Of a DNA stretch of 64,000 nt, positions 54,103-62,335 are shown one piece after another. This stretch comes from Arthrobacter pascens (GTDB taxonomy: Bacteria; Actinomycetota; Actinomycetes; Actinomycetales; Micrococcaceae). The stretch lies in the NCBI RefSeq assembly GCF_030815585.1, contig NZ_JAUSWY010000001.1, positions 3,596,001 through 3,660,000 on the forward strand. Reading direction: 5' to 3'. The notes below the pieces were generated by a model. It made no database searches and was not told the DNA's origin. It saw only the letters and a list, made by a program, of their open reading frames with translations. A program made the translations under genes and the position numbers. Each line of letters begins with the position of its first letter. Position 1 is the stretch's first letter.

Positions 54103-54108
54103 TAGGCT
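54103..54108 (+). promoter_or_regulatory. -10 box (TAGGCT) 6 nt before the tmk start
   Basis: TAGGCT, six bases (TGTTCA), then GTG 54115. Same hexamer and near-identical spacing as ispD. Confidence 0.6.
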
Positions 54109-54114
54109 TGTTCA

Positions 54115-54771
54115 GTGACTAACCAAAGCCCGGGACTTTTTATCGCGTTTGAAGGCGGCGACGGCGCCGGGAAGTCCACCCAGGCCGGCCTGCTCGCTGA
54201 GGCCCTGGAATCCCGAGGGCTGAAAGTCCTGCGCACGCGTGAGCCGGGCGGAACTCCCATCGGTGAAAAGCTGCGCTCCCTGGTACTGGATCACGGCCAT
54301 GGCCACATCGACGCCCACACCGAGGCCCTCATTTTCGCAGCCTCGCGTGCGGCCCATGCCGGCCAGGTCATCCGGCCCGCCTTGGCGCGGGGCGAGATTG
54401 TCCTCACAGACCGCTACATCGACTCGTCGGTGGCGTACCAGGGTGCCGGGCGTGATCTCGGCACCGACGCCGTGCGTTCGCTCAATGAATGGGCCACCGC
54501 GGGGCTGCTGCCTGACCTCACCGTGCTGCTGGACGTGGATCCTGCTGATGGCCGCCGCCGGCGCACGGCAGGCGATGCTGCTGAAGACCGGCTCGAATCG
54601 GAGGCCGACGAATTCCACACCCGCATCCGCGGAGCCTTCCTGGAACTCGCAGCCAGCCGCCCGGAAGAGTATCTTGTGTTGCCCGCGCATTCACCAATCA
54701 GCGAACTCGCGGCGCGGATCCTGGACCGGGTGGATGCGCTCCTGGCATCCGCGGGCCGCGGTGCCGCATGA
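54115..54771 (+). CDS. tmk: Thymidylate kinase
   Basis: The 218-residue enzyme phosphorylates dTMP to dTDP. The P-loop is FIAFEGGDGAGKSTQAGLL, the DRX region TREPGGTPIGEKLRSLVLD and LTDRYIDSSVAYQGAGRDL bind the nucleotide, and the lid is DPADGRRRRTAGDAAEDRLE. Start GTG 54115 follows a -10-like TAGGCT by 6 nt, so a leaderless mRNA is likely. holB overlaps its end by 4 bases, a pairing common in actinobacteria and firmicutes. Confidence 0.96.
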   Translation: MTNQSPGLFIAFEGGDGAGKSTQAGLLAEALESRGLKVLRTREPGGTPIGEKLRSLVLDHGHGHIDAHTEALIFAASRAAHAGQVIRPALARGEIVLTDRYIDSSVAYQGAGRDLGTDAVRSLNEWATAGLLPDLTVLLDVDPADGRRRRTAGDAAEDRLESEADEFHTRIRGAFLELAASRPEEYLVLPAHSPISELAARILDRVDALLASAGRGAA

Positions 54772-55910
54772 CCGTCTGGGACGACCTCCAGGGCCAGCCC
54801 GCCGTCGTCGAACAGCTCCGCCAGGCGTCGCTGGGTGAAGGGCTGACCCATGCCTGGCTGTTCACGGGGCCGCCCGGGTCCGGACGGTCCAATGCTGCCA
54901 AGGCGTTTGCTGCCGCGCTGAACTGCGACCAGGAAGACATCAGTCTCCGGGGCTGCGGGGCGTGCGCCGCGTGCCTCACCATCCTCGGTGAGACGCATTC
55001 CGACGTCACGTTTGTCCGGACCGAGAAAGTCACCATCACGATTGATGAAGCCAGGGAACTTGTGTCCACGGCGGGGAACAGGCCGTCGTCAGGCCGGTGG
55101 CGGATCATCGTGGTGGAAGACGCCGACCGGATGGCTGAACGCACCACCAACGTGCTGCTTAAGGCCATTGAGGAACCAACGCCGCGCACCATCTGGATGC
55201 TGTGCGCGCCGTCCCCCGCGGATGTCCTGGTGACCATCCGTTCGCGTTGCCGCGCTGTGGCGCTGCGGCTGCCGCCGGCCGCCGATGTTGCCGCTTTGCT
55301 GGTCAAGCGCGACGGCGTGGCCCCGGACCTCGCGGAACGGGCCGCGCGCGCAGCCCAAAGCCATGTGGGGATCGCCCGCCGCCTGGCCCGGGACCCCGAG
55401 GCCCGTGAGCGCCGGATGGAAACAGTGAGGTTCCCCTTGGGACTGCGGGGCGTGACAGCCGCTGTCATGATGGCGGAAAAGCTGGTGAAGATCGCCACGG
55501 CCGAGGCCAACAGTTCCAATGAGGAGCGCGACGCCGCCGAGAAGGCTGCACTTTTGGCTACGCTGGGCGCGCCTGAATCCGGGACGCTTCCGCCGGCCAT
55601 GCGGAGCCAGGTCAGGCAGCTGGAGGACGACCAGAAGCGGCGGGCAAAACGTTCCGTCACGGATTCACTTGACCGGACCCTGACGGACCTGCTTTCTTTT
55701 TACCGGGACGTGCTGATTATCCAGCTCGGGAATGCTGTGGAGCTGGTGAACGTTGAGCTTAGGGGTGAGCTGGAGGATTTCGCCGGACGGTCCACGCCGG
55801 AAACAACCCTCGCCCGGATGGATGCCATCAACAAAGCCCGCGAACGCATCACCACCACCAATGTTGCCCCGCTGTTGACCATTGAGTCCATGGCAGCCAG
55901 CCTGATCTAG
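54768..55910 (+). CDS. holB: DNA polymerase III subunit delta' (clamp loader)
   Basis: The 380-residue AAA+ protein helps load the sliding clamp. It has a modified P-loop (FTGPPGSGRSNAAKAF), zinc-binding cysteines in LRGCGACAACLTILGETHSD, sensor regions IIVVEDADRMAERTTNVLLK and AIEEPTPRTIWMLC, and the SRC motif in VTIRSRCRAVALRL. The P-loop has Arg in place of the catalytic Lys, as expected since delta' does not hydrolyse ATP. It overlaps tmk by ATGA. Confidence 0.94.
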   Translation: MTVWDDLQGQPAVVEQLRQASLGEGLTHAWLFTGPPGSGRSNAAKAFAAALNCDQEDISLRGCGACAACLTILGETHSDVTFVRTEKVTITIDEARELVSTAGNRPSSGRWRIIVVEDADRMAERTTNVLLKAIEEPTPRTIWMLCAPSPADVLVTIRSRCRAVALRLPPAADVAALLVKRDGVAPDLAERAARAAQSHVGIARRLARDPEARERRMETVRFPLGLRGVTAAVMMAEKLVKIATAEANSSNEERDAAEKAALLATLGAPESGTLPPAMRSQVRQLEDDQKRRAKRSVTDSLDRTLTDLLSFYRDVLIIQLGNAVELVNVELRGELEDFAGRSTPETTLARMDAINKARERITTTNVAPLLTIESMAASLI

Positions 55911-55932
55911 CCCCTTCCAAGGAGACCTCACG

Positions 55933-57498
55933 ATGACTGCTCGACCCCTGTCCGCACGAACCCGATCCCGGGTGACTGGAGTGCGGGCCGCCGGCGCCCT
56001 AGTTCTGGCCATGGTGCTGGCCTCGTGCAGCCTCATTGGTGGCGGCAAACAGGAGCAAGGCACCGCGACAGCCAAGGCGGACCCCTCGATTGTGGCCGCG
56101 GCGCCCGAAAAGCTTGAGAAGTTCTATTCCCAGGAGGTCGTCTGGGAGCCCTGTGAGAACGACTACCAGTGCGCCAAGGTCACCGTGCCAATGGACTATG
56201 ACAAGCCAGACGGCGAAACCATCCAGATTGCCGCACTGAAGGCTTCGAGCACCGGCAAAAAAACCGGGAGCCTGCTGGTCAACCCCGGCGGGCCTGGCGC
56301 GTCCGGCTACGACTTCGTTAAGGACGGCGCCGGAACGCACTTCTCGCAGCCCGTCCGGGAAAACTACGACCTCGTGGGTTTCGACCCCCGCGGCGTCAAG
56401 CGTTCCTCACCGGTCAAGTGCATGACAGACGCCGAGCGGGATGCGGCCCGGGCCAAGGTCTACGCCCTGGATACCGACGCCGGCCTGGCGGCTGCCGTGG
56501 CGGACAACAAAGCCATCGGGGCCCAGTGCGCCGAACAGACGGGGCCTTCGCTGGGTCACATCGATACCGTGAGCTCGGCGAAGGACCTGGACGTCCTGCG
56601 TGCCGTGGTCAACGACGACAAGCTCAACTATCTGGGCTACTCCTACGGCACGTTCCTTGGGTCCACGTACGCTTCGCTTTTTCCGGACAACGTGGGCCGT
56701 ATGGTCCTGGACGGGGCCCTTGATCCGTCCATCAGCAATGAGGACCTGACCAGCGGACAGGCGCGCGCCTTCGAAAAGGCCCTCAGGTCCTACGTCGCCC
56801 ACTGCCTGCAGGGAGACGGCTGCCCCCTCAGCGGGGACGTTGACAGCGGGGTCCAGCAGGTCCGCGACCTCATCAATGCTGTCCAGGACACTCCGCGTAC
56901 CGCCAAGGACGGACGTGTGGTGAACGGAACCATGTTTGTCAGCGGGCTCATCACGCCGCTGTACAACAACGAGAGCTGGCAGGCCCTCACCCAGGCGCTT
57001 GAAGCCGCAATGACCGGCGATGTGACACTTATGCTCCGCCTGGCAGACCTCGGTGCGGACCGCGCCTCCAATGGAACGTACACCTCCAACTCAACCTTCG
57101 CTTTCAACGCCATCAACTGCCTGGATTACCCCATGGTCTCCGACACCGCAGACATGCGCGCCGAAGAGCAGCGGCTGTTGGAGGACTCCCCCACCCTGGG
57201 GTACTTCTTTGCGTACGGCGGCACCAATTGTGTTGACTGGCCGTACAAGAACGTCCGGACCCCTGCCCCCGTGGAGTACACCGGCGAATCCACCATCGTG
57301 GTTGTCGGCACCACCGGAGACCCCGCCACCCCTGTGGAATGGGCAGGGTCCCTGCGGAAGCAGCTGGAGAACGCCACGCTGCTGACCTGGCAGGGAGAAG
57401 GCCACACCGCCTACGGCAGGTCCAACAGCTGCATCGAGGACGCCGTGGACAGTTACCTCGTAAGCGGCAAGGTACCCGCCGACAATACGGTCTGCTGA
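55933..57498 (+). CDS. Exported alpha/beta-hydrolase, tripeptidyl aminopeptidase-like lipoprotein
   Basis: The 521-residue protein has an Arg-rich N-terminus, a hydrophobic stretch (GALVLAMVLASCSLIGGG) and the lipobox LASC, so it is probably a surface lipoprotein. The hydrolase core carries the oxyanion region LVNPGGPGASGYDFV, nucleophile Ser in LGYSYGTFLGSTYASLF, Asp in VGTTGDPATPVEWAG and His in GEGHTAYGRSN. The C-terminal TAP-like domain matches Streptomyces SlpD/TAP proteases, which cut short peptides from protein N-termini. It follows holB by 22 nt with AAGGAGA upstream and may be cotranscribed. Confidence 0.9.
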   Translation: MTARPLSARTRSRVTGVRAAGALVLAMVLASCSLIGGGKQEQGTATAKADPSIVAAAPEKLEKFYSQEVVWEPCENDYQCAKVTVPMDYDKPDGETIQIAALKASSTGKKTGSLLVNPGGPGASGYDFVKDGAGTHFSQPVRENYDLVGFDPRGVKRSSPVKCMTDAERDAARAKVYALDTDAGLAAAVADNKAIGAQCAEQTGPSLGHIDTVSSAKDLDVLRAVVNDDKLNYLGYSYGTFLGSTYASLFPDNVGRMVLDGALDPSISNEDLTSGQARAFEKALRSYVAHCLQGDGCPLSGDVDSGVQQVRDLINAVQDTPRTAKDGRVVNGTMFVSGLITPLYNNESWQALTQALEAAMTGDVTLMLRLADLGADRASNGTYTSNSTFAFNAINCLDYPMVSDTADMRAEEQRLLEDSPTLGYFFAYGGTNCVDWPYKNVRTPAPVEYTGESTIVVVGTTGDPATPVEWAGSLRKQLENATLLTWQGEGHTAYGRSNSCIEDAVDSYLVSGKVPADNTVC

Positions 57499-57606
57499 GC
57501 CACCTGGCAGGCTCCATCGTGTACCCATTTTGACCCGGGCGCGGGGACTCTATTACAGTTGACTCTTGCATGATCCGGCCGGTTCTTCCGGCTGCTGTCA
57601 TGCGGT

Positions 57607-57679
57607 GCTTCCTTAGCTCAGTTGGTAGAGCGTTTCACTCGTAATGAAAAGGTCATCAGTTCGATTCTGATAGGAAGCT
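57607..57679 (+). tRNA. tRNA-Thr (anticodon CGT)
   Basis: The cloverleaf is complete: acceptor GCTTCCT with AGGAAGC, D-arm AGCTCAGTTGGTAGAGC, anticodon stem TTTCA/TGAAA around CTCGTAA, T-arm GTTCGATTC. Anticodon CGT reads threonine ACG codons. CCA is not encoded. A terminator follows directly. Confidence 0.95.
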
Positions 57680-57685
57680 CGGGAT

Positions 57686-57728
57686 AAACCCCGGACAGCC
57701 CCTAAATTTAGGGGCTTCCGGGGTTTTT
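57686..57728 (+). terminator. Terminator after tRNA-Thr(CGT)
   Basis: AACCCCGGA pairs with TTCCGGGGTT, and an inner CCCCTAAATTTAGGGG stem extends the hairpin. A run of five T residues follows at the 3' side. It ends the tRNA transcript and lies 7 nt from the mature 3' end. Confidence 0.92.
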
Positions 57729-57919
57729 CGCTGGTTAAGCTGTATTCACTCCCGGACATGAAGCGAGTGTAGCCCGGCCCTAGACGCCTCCCAGTGTCTC
57801 AGCACGACGTTATGGTGTGGACCCAGCAACCGCTCAGTGATGCACGCCCGGGGAGTCGACCCGCCGTGAGATTTCTGCACCATGTGGGAGCCGTTCGTGG
57901 GTTAGGTCTTGGACAAGCA

Positions 57920-57952
57920 GAAAGCCCCGCAGTCACTGACGGCGGGGCTTTC
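57920..57952 (-). terminator. Terminator of the DUF805 gene
   Basis: GAAAGCCCCGC (57920-57930) pairs with GCGGGGCTTTC (57942-57952). It lies about 20 nt past the DUF805 stop. The remainder of 57729-57919 shows no gene. Confidence 0.82.
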
Positions 57953-57972
57953 CAGGATTCAGATGATCCGGG

Positions 57973-58485
57973 TTAGTCGCTGCTGGGCTGGTCGAACCGC
58001 TGACCGGCCGGGTCCGGTCCCAAGACCATGAACACGATCAGGATGATACCGCCCACGAAAGGAATCAGGCCGAGCAGAAGCATCCATCCACTCTTGTTGC
58101 TGTCGTGCAGGCGACGGACCGACAGCGCCAGGGACGGCACGATTGTAGCCAAACCAAAGATGACGAGCAGGATCAGCCCGAACATGGCGCCTGGGCCGTA
58201 CTGGGGTGTGCTACTGAACGACGACGTCGACGTTGTGGTGCCGGCGCTGATGATGATGTTCAGGATGATGCTGATGCCCACGGAGACGAGGGTCCACCAC
58301 CAGTACTCACTCCGGCTGGCCCGCCCGGTGAACGTAGCGTACTTCTTGAAGAACCGTTTGACGGCAACCGGGAACGATGCCCCGTAGTAGGGCGCCCAGA
58401 GCGGCGGTTCGCCCTGCCAGGATAGCTGCTGCGGCGGATACGGCTGCTGGGACGGGTATTGCGGCTGGCTCAAGGTTTCCCCCAT
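57973..58485 (-). CDS. DUF805 integral membrane protein
   Basis: From ATG 58485 the product has 170 residues: a Gln/Pro/Tyr-rich cytoplasmic N-terminus (about 40 residues), then FFKKYATFTGRASRSEYWWW, the DUF805 signature, and hydrophobic segments around VSVGISIILNIIISAG, FGLILLVIFGLATIVPSLAL and SGWMLLLGLIPFVGGIILIV. SVRRLHDSNKSGW is the conserved DUF805 loop. Function unknown. An in-frame TTG at 58494 is an alternative start. It stands alone. Confidence 0.9.
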   Translation of the reverse strand: MGETLSQPQYPSQQPYPPQQLSWQGEPPLWAPYYGASFPVAVKRFFKKYATFTGRASRSEYWWWTLVSVGISIILNIIISAGTTTSTSSFSSTPQYGPGAMFGLILLVIFGLATIVPSLALSVRRLHDSNKSGWMLLLGLIPFVGGIILIVFMVLGPDPAGQRFDQPSSD

Positions 58486-58928
58486 TGGTTTCAAAAGTTA
58501 TGAGACGCGCTCATCCTACGGCTCCTTGGTGACGAAAACGTTCGATTGTTGGGAAATTTGCGTCGCATTTCCCTAACGGCGGCAGTCCGGACTGGTAGGA
58601 GGGGCAGCACCAACAGCGCCGCCACTCTTTTGGAGGCTATTTGACGAGTCTCAGGACCCGTCGGAACCGGAGCATCGCCCCTGGCTCCAGCAGGAAGCGC
58701 CATGCGTGTCTATCCGCCATGGTCCGAACCTGGAAACTACACAGCGCAAGCCACCCAACGGTGGCAGGTGGCGTACTTTACTCGTGCGTCCTTGCTGCCA
58801 GGCCGCCCCGATCCTCTCCTGCATCCCGCAATACCGCCCACACTCCTCTAGACCCACATTGGCGGTCAGTCCACATCTAGATGAGCTGGACGGACGAGGG
58901 ACAAAAGGCTACCCCTATGATGGCGTGC
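58486..58928. other. Intergenic region of about 440 bases
   Basis: It contains the upstream region of the DUF805 gene and the -10 box TATGAT (58916-58921) of the coiled-coil gene. The short open frames here lack ribosome-binding sites, convincing composition and any family resemblance. I see no RNA gene. Confidence 0.5.
58916..58921 (+). promoter_or_regulatory. -10 box (TATGAT) 7 nt before the coiled-coil gene start
   Basis: TATGAT, seven bases (GGCGTGC), then ATG 58929. This is the strongest -10 match of the leaderless series. Confidence 0.6.
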
Positions 58929-59900
58929 ATGGATGATTCGGCGCTGGCGGATATCGCAAACGGGCTGTACGCCTTGCCGTTCGACGAATTTATGGCGGCC
59001 CGGACTGCCGCCGCCAAGGCTGCTGCCGATTCGGGACCCGGACTGCCAGCCGCCGTTCGTGCCTTGCCCAAGCCGTCGGTAGCTGCCTGGGCCATCAACA
59101 TGCTGGCCGTGCACCATCCGGACATCCTGGTGCAGCTCGCCGACCTTGGCGGGCGGATGCGCGCCGCCCAGTCATCACTGGACGCGGTGGGCCTCCGGGA
59201 ACTGGGACGGGAGCGCCGCACCCTCCTGGCCGCCGCCGTCGACGCCGCCCACTCGGTGACCAAAGAGCAGGGGCGCGGCATCAGCGCTACCATCGCCGCC
59301 GACGTCGAGCGGACCTTGCGGGCACTGACAGCAGATGCAGGCGCTGCAGCAGCAGTCCAGAGCGGGCGGCTACTGCAGGCACTGTCCGCCGACGGCGTGG
59401 ACACCGTTGACCTTGAGGGCGCTGTGGCCGTACCGGAGGCCGTGCCCGCTCACCGGTCTGTGCCGCCACCTCTTGCGGGAGTGGGCGCGTCAGGAAAGAA
59501 ACCACGTACGACGGCGGAGGGCACAGCCCGCCGTCCGGCGGACAAGCCACGGCTGCAGGCCGTCCGGCAGACTCCGCGGCCAGCGTCGCCGTCGGCCCTT
59601 GAAAAAGCCCAAACTGCCGACGCCGAGGCCAAAGCAGATGCTGACGCCGCGGTTCAGGAGGCACAGGAGCGGACCGCACAGCTGGAGGAGGCGGAGACGG
59701 AATTTTCACGGCTGACGGCCCAGACGCGGGACCTCCGTGCCCTGCTCAAGTCCTCGGAGGAGCAACTGGACGAGGCCCGGAAGCTGCGGGAAACCGCTGC
59801 CGCTGAGGCCAAGCAGGCAGCACGGACCGCAGACAAAGCGCGGCGCTCAGCCACCCTGGCGCACGAGCGCGTACTCCGGTTGGGCAACACGCGGAACTGA
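58929..59900 (+). CDS. Hypothetical coiled-coil protein
   Basis: From ATG 58929 the protein has 323 residues. The N-terminal two-fifths is a helical, Ala-rich domain (ALADIANGLYALPFDEFMAA, then KPSVAAWAINMLAVHHPDIL, LRELGRERRTLLAAAVDAAH). A Pro/Arg/Lys-rich linker follows (about 175-220). The last 100 residues form a long coiled coil of Ala, Glu, Lys and Arg (AQERTAQLEEAETEFSRLTA, SSEEQLDEARKLRETAAAEA). I do not recognise the family; related proteins with the KPSVAAWAINML block occur in other actinobacteria. No membrane segment. Start chosen by the -10 box 7 nt upstream; the frame opens at 58881. The gene downstream is unrelated. Confidence 0.8.
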   Translation: MDDSALADIANGLYALPFDEFMAARTAAAKAAADSGPGLPAAVRALPKPSVAAWAINMLAVHHPDILVQLADLGGRMRAAQSSLDAVGLRELGRERRTLLAAAVDAAHSVTKEQGRGISATIAADVERTLRALTADAGAAAAVQSGRLLQALSADGVDTVDLEGAVAVPEAVPAHRSVPPPLAGVGASGKKPRTTAEGTARRPADKPRLQAVRQTPRPASPSALEKAQTADAEAKADADAAVQEAQERTAQLEEAETEFSRLTAQTRDLRALLKSSEEQLDEARKLRETAAAEAKQAARTADKARRSATLAHERVLRLGNTRN

Positions 59901-59939
59901 TGCACCGTTATTGTCAGACCCCGGTTGCACACTGGATTT

Positions 59940-60119
59940 ATGGAAAAACAACAGGAATTTCACGTCACGTACTTCGATGCCGACTGCGGCCGGATCCGGG
60001 CGGAAAGCTTCGACACCAAGGAAGAGGCCGAGCGCTTCGCGAGCCGGAACTGCACCGGCGAGGATTCCTGGGCCGTTGTTGACGCCGTGGCCATTGAGCA
60101 AGTGCGGATTGCAGCCTAA
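59940..60119 (+). CDS. Small hypothetical protein (59 residues)
   Basis: The short protein begins MEKQQEFHVTYFDADCGRIR and continues AESFDTKEEAERFASRNCTG, a beta-strand then helix pattern that recalls DUF-type small alpha-beta proteins. Two cysteines are present. TATTGT (59909-59914) is a possible -10 box; no good ribosome-binding site is visible. Coding is supported by the codon pattern and the separate terminator-like repeat that follows, but is not certain. Confidence 0.65.
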   Translation: MEKQQEFHVTYFDADCGRIRAESFDTKEEAERFASRNCTGEDSWAVVDAVAIEQVRIAA

Positions 60120-60143
60120 GGGCACCGGGGGCTTATACCAACA

Positions 60144-60181
60144 ACCCGCACGTCCTGGTGTAGGCCAAGGCGCGCGGGTTG
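60144..60181. terminator. Hairpin between the small protein gene and the aldo/keto reductase gene
   Basis: AACCCGC pairs with GCGGGTT around an imperfect middle (60144-60181). It lies between convergent genes. The stem is short, so confidence is limited. Confidence 0.5.
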
Positions 60182-60207
60182 GCTTGCAGGGATTAAGCCT
60201 TGCCGGA

Positions 60208-61053
60208 TTAAGCGAAGTCGGAAACCGCGGGATCCGGGCCGATGCGGCCTTCGCCGGCAGCCGTGCGGTCCAGGCTGTTGATTGCCTCAATGTCATCGGC
60301 GTCCAGCACGACGTCCAGTGCCGCGTAGTTCTCCTGGATGCGTGACTCCGTGACTGACTTGGGAATCACCACGTTGCCTATGGCCAGGTGCCAGGCAATG
60401 ACCACCTGCGCCGGCGTGGCCCGGTGCTTGGCCGCGATGGCAGCCACGGTGTCGTCTTCGAGAAGCTCACCGCCCTGGCCAAGCGGGGACCACGCCTGAG
60501 TCAGGATGCCCTTGGAGGCACCGAATTCGCGCAGTTCACGCTGGCTGAAGTACGGGTGCAGTTCGATCTGGTGGATGGCCGGAACCACGCCGGTTTCGTC
60601 GATGAGGCGCTGCAGCCCCTCGGCCGTGAAGTTTGAAACCCCGATGGACCTGACGCGGCCGCGCTTCTGGAGTTCGATCAGCGCCTTCCAGGTATCAACG
60701 TACTTCTCCTGCTTGGGCTGCATCCAGTGGATCAGGTACAGGTCCAGGGATTCGAGCCCCAGCCGGTCCAGCGACTCCTCAAACGCCGCCAGCGTGGGCT
60801 CGTAGCCCTGATCGGCATTCCACAGCTTGGTGGTGATGAAGATTTCCTCGGGCCGGAGTCCGGAGCTGGCGATCGCCCGGCCCACTCCAGCCTCGTTGCC
60901 GTAGATCCTGGCGGTGTCGACGTGGCGGAAGCCGGCTTCGAACGCCTGCCGGACAACCTTCTCCGCGACGCCGTCCTCAACCTGCCACACACCATAGCCG
61001 AGCTGCGGAATGGTTCGTCCGTCATTAAGGGTCAGTGAAGGTGAAAGTGTCAT
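60208..61053 (-). CDS. Aldo/keto reductase (AKR5-type)
   Basis: The 281-residue NADPH-dependent reductase has the family signatures RTIPQLGYGVWQVEDGVAEK, DTARIYGNEAGVGRAIASSG with catalytic Asp and Tyr, FITTKLWNADQGYEP with catalytic Lys, YLIHWMQP with His, VSNFTAEGLQRLID, and VPAIHQIELHPYFSQREL. The C-terminal block VVIPKSVTESRIQENYAALD binds NADPH. It resembles 2,5-diketo-D-gluconate reductases. The physiological substrate is unknown. ATG 61053 follows CAGGAT. Confidence 0.94.
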   Translation of the reverse strand: MTLSPSLTLNDGRTIPQLGYGVWQVEDGVAEKVVRQAFEAGFRHVDTARIYGNEAGVGRAIASSGLRPEEIFITTKLWNADQGYEPTLAAFEESLDRLGLESLDLYLIHWMQPKQEKYVDTWKALIELQKRGRVRSIGVSNFTAEGLQRLIDETGVVPAIHQIELHPYFSQRELREFGASKGILTQAWSPLGQGGELLEDDTVAAIAAKHRATPAQVVIAWHLAIGNVVIPKSVTESRIQENYAALDVVLDADDIEAINSLDRTAAGEGRIGPDPAVSDFA

Positions 61054-61138
61054 CCGTTCATCCTGCCAAAGGACCTGCCAGGCCTGAAGCGAAACAGCAC
61101 CCGCTAAGCCACACGCTTAACCGGGAATACGCGGCGCC

Positions 61139-61594
61139 TTACTGCCCGGCTGCGTCCTCGGCGAGGCGGCGTTCGGCGTCGGCCACCTGTTCAAACACCG
61201 ACTCTGCACGCCGGTGCACGGAAGCGGCACCCACGGGCACCGGCCCCACGGCGAGCCGCAGCATGGCCGCTGCCTCGGCTGTGGTGGCCAGTGAATTTCC
61301 GGCCTTGGACAGGGAACGGTGCACGCCGGCGAGAGGGCCCGGAACATCCAGGCCATCGCTTGGTGAGCGTCGCTGGGCCTCCACGCAGACCGCCCGGACC
61401 CTTTCCAATAGCCCGGCCAGCTCATTTGCCACCTCAACCAGTTCGCCGTAGAGCTGGTCGTCTTCCACGCCTTCAAGCACCTGGTGATACCGGTCGAGGC
61501 CGCGGTGGAACCGGTCGTGGGCACGGCGCCACAGACCCTTGCCCAGTTCAGCGTCGTCTTGGCGCCCTTGGCGGGCGGCGGTAAGGAATCCCAA
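61139..61594 (-). CDS. Hypothetical helical protein coupled to bpa
   Basis: The 151-residue product is predicted almost wholly helical: AELGKGLWRRAHDRFHRGLD, DDQLYGELVEVANELAGLLE, VHRRAESVFEQVADAERRLA. No signal, membrane segment or known domain is visible. The start is TTG 61594, 7 nt after the Bpa stop, so it is probably cotranslated with Bpa and could share its function. I do not recognise the family. Confidence 0.75.
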   Translation of the reverse strand: MGFLTAARQGRQDDAELGKGLWRRAHDRFHRGLDRYHQVLEGVEDDQLYGELVEVANELAGLLERVRAVCVEAQRRSPSDGLDVPGPLAGVHRSLSKAGNSLATTAEAAAMLRLAVGPVPVGAASVHRRAESVFEQVADAERRLAEDAAGQ

Positions 61595-61601
61595 GCGGAA
61601 C

Positions 61602-62237
61602 CTACAGATACTGCCCGGGCCCGTGGTCCGGGTCCTCGGGCCTGGCGGGACCCGCAGGACCGGGGCGCTGCTGGCCGGCCGTGGCCCGCTGCGGCTCGCC
61701 GTTCTCCCCGATCACCACACCGGGAGCAATCACGGTTCCCGGAGGGAGCTGCCTTAGCTGCAACTGCGCAGCGGCATGCTCCCGTGCCGCGTGCTGGGCG
61801 GCGATGGCCGTCTGGATGCCATGGAACAGCCCTTCCAGCCAGCCCACCAGCTGGGCCTGGGCAATACGGAGCTCGGCATCGGAAGGAGTGGCGTTGTCCG
61901 GGAAGGGCAGGCTGATCCGGTCAAGTTCTTCAACAAGCTCCGGCGCCAGCCCGTCTTCCAACTCCTTGATCGAACGCTCGTGGATCTCGGCGAGGCGGCC
62001 GCGCGCGGCGTCGTCCAGCGGTGCGGCCTTCACCTCCTCCAACAGCTGCCGGATCATGGTCCCTATCCGCATGACTTTGGCCGGTTCGTCCACCAGGTCC
62101 TGCAGGCTGCTGCCCTTGGACTTGATGCCGGGCGCCGCATTGGCGTCAGCGGGCACGGGCACGGGCCGTTGCCCATTGTCGAGGGTGGTGCCCTCTACCG
62201 GGACGTCGTCAGGCTGAGTGTCTTCCGGATCGCTCAT
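61602..62237 (-). CDS. bpa: Bacterial proteasome activator Bpa (DUF2587)
   Basis: The 211-residue protein matches Bpa (Rv3780): a disordered acidic N-terminus, the core SSLQDLVDEPAKVMRIGTMI, EIHERSIKELEDGLAPELVE, and ELRIAQAQLVGWLEGLFHGI, and a C-terminal tail ending in GQYL. In mycobacteria this tail docks on the 20S proteasome, and the helical ring opens it for ATP-independent degradation. The exact GQYL ending is strong evidence of function and implies a proteasome in this genome, outside the window. ATG 62237. A helical hypothetical protein follows in the same transcript. Confidence 0.93.
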   Translation of the reverse strand: MSDPEDTQPDDVPVEGTTLDNGQRPVPVPADANAAPGIKSKGSSLQDLVDEPAKVMRIGTMIRQLLEEVKAAPLDDAARGRLAEIHERSIKELEDGLAPELVEELDRISLPFPDNATPSDAELRIAQAQLVGWLEGLFHGIQTAIAAQHAAREHAAAQLQLRQLPPGTVIAPGVVIGENGEPQRATAGQQRPGPAGPARPEDPDHGPGQYL

Positions 62238-62335
62238 GCGTTCATACTCTCACGAGCCGGCGGCACGCAGGCCAGTCAATGACGCTCCGTTGCCCGCAAA
62301 TCACCTGACCGCGCATCAACAGCACCTCGAGCAAA

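Noticed and set aside
59504-59518. GTACGACGGCGGA shared with the hairpin at 50657
   Set aside because: A 13-bp GC-rich match within a coding region, likely chance given codon bias; no inverted partner nearby.
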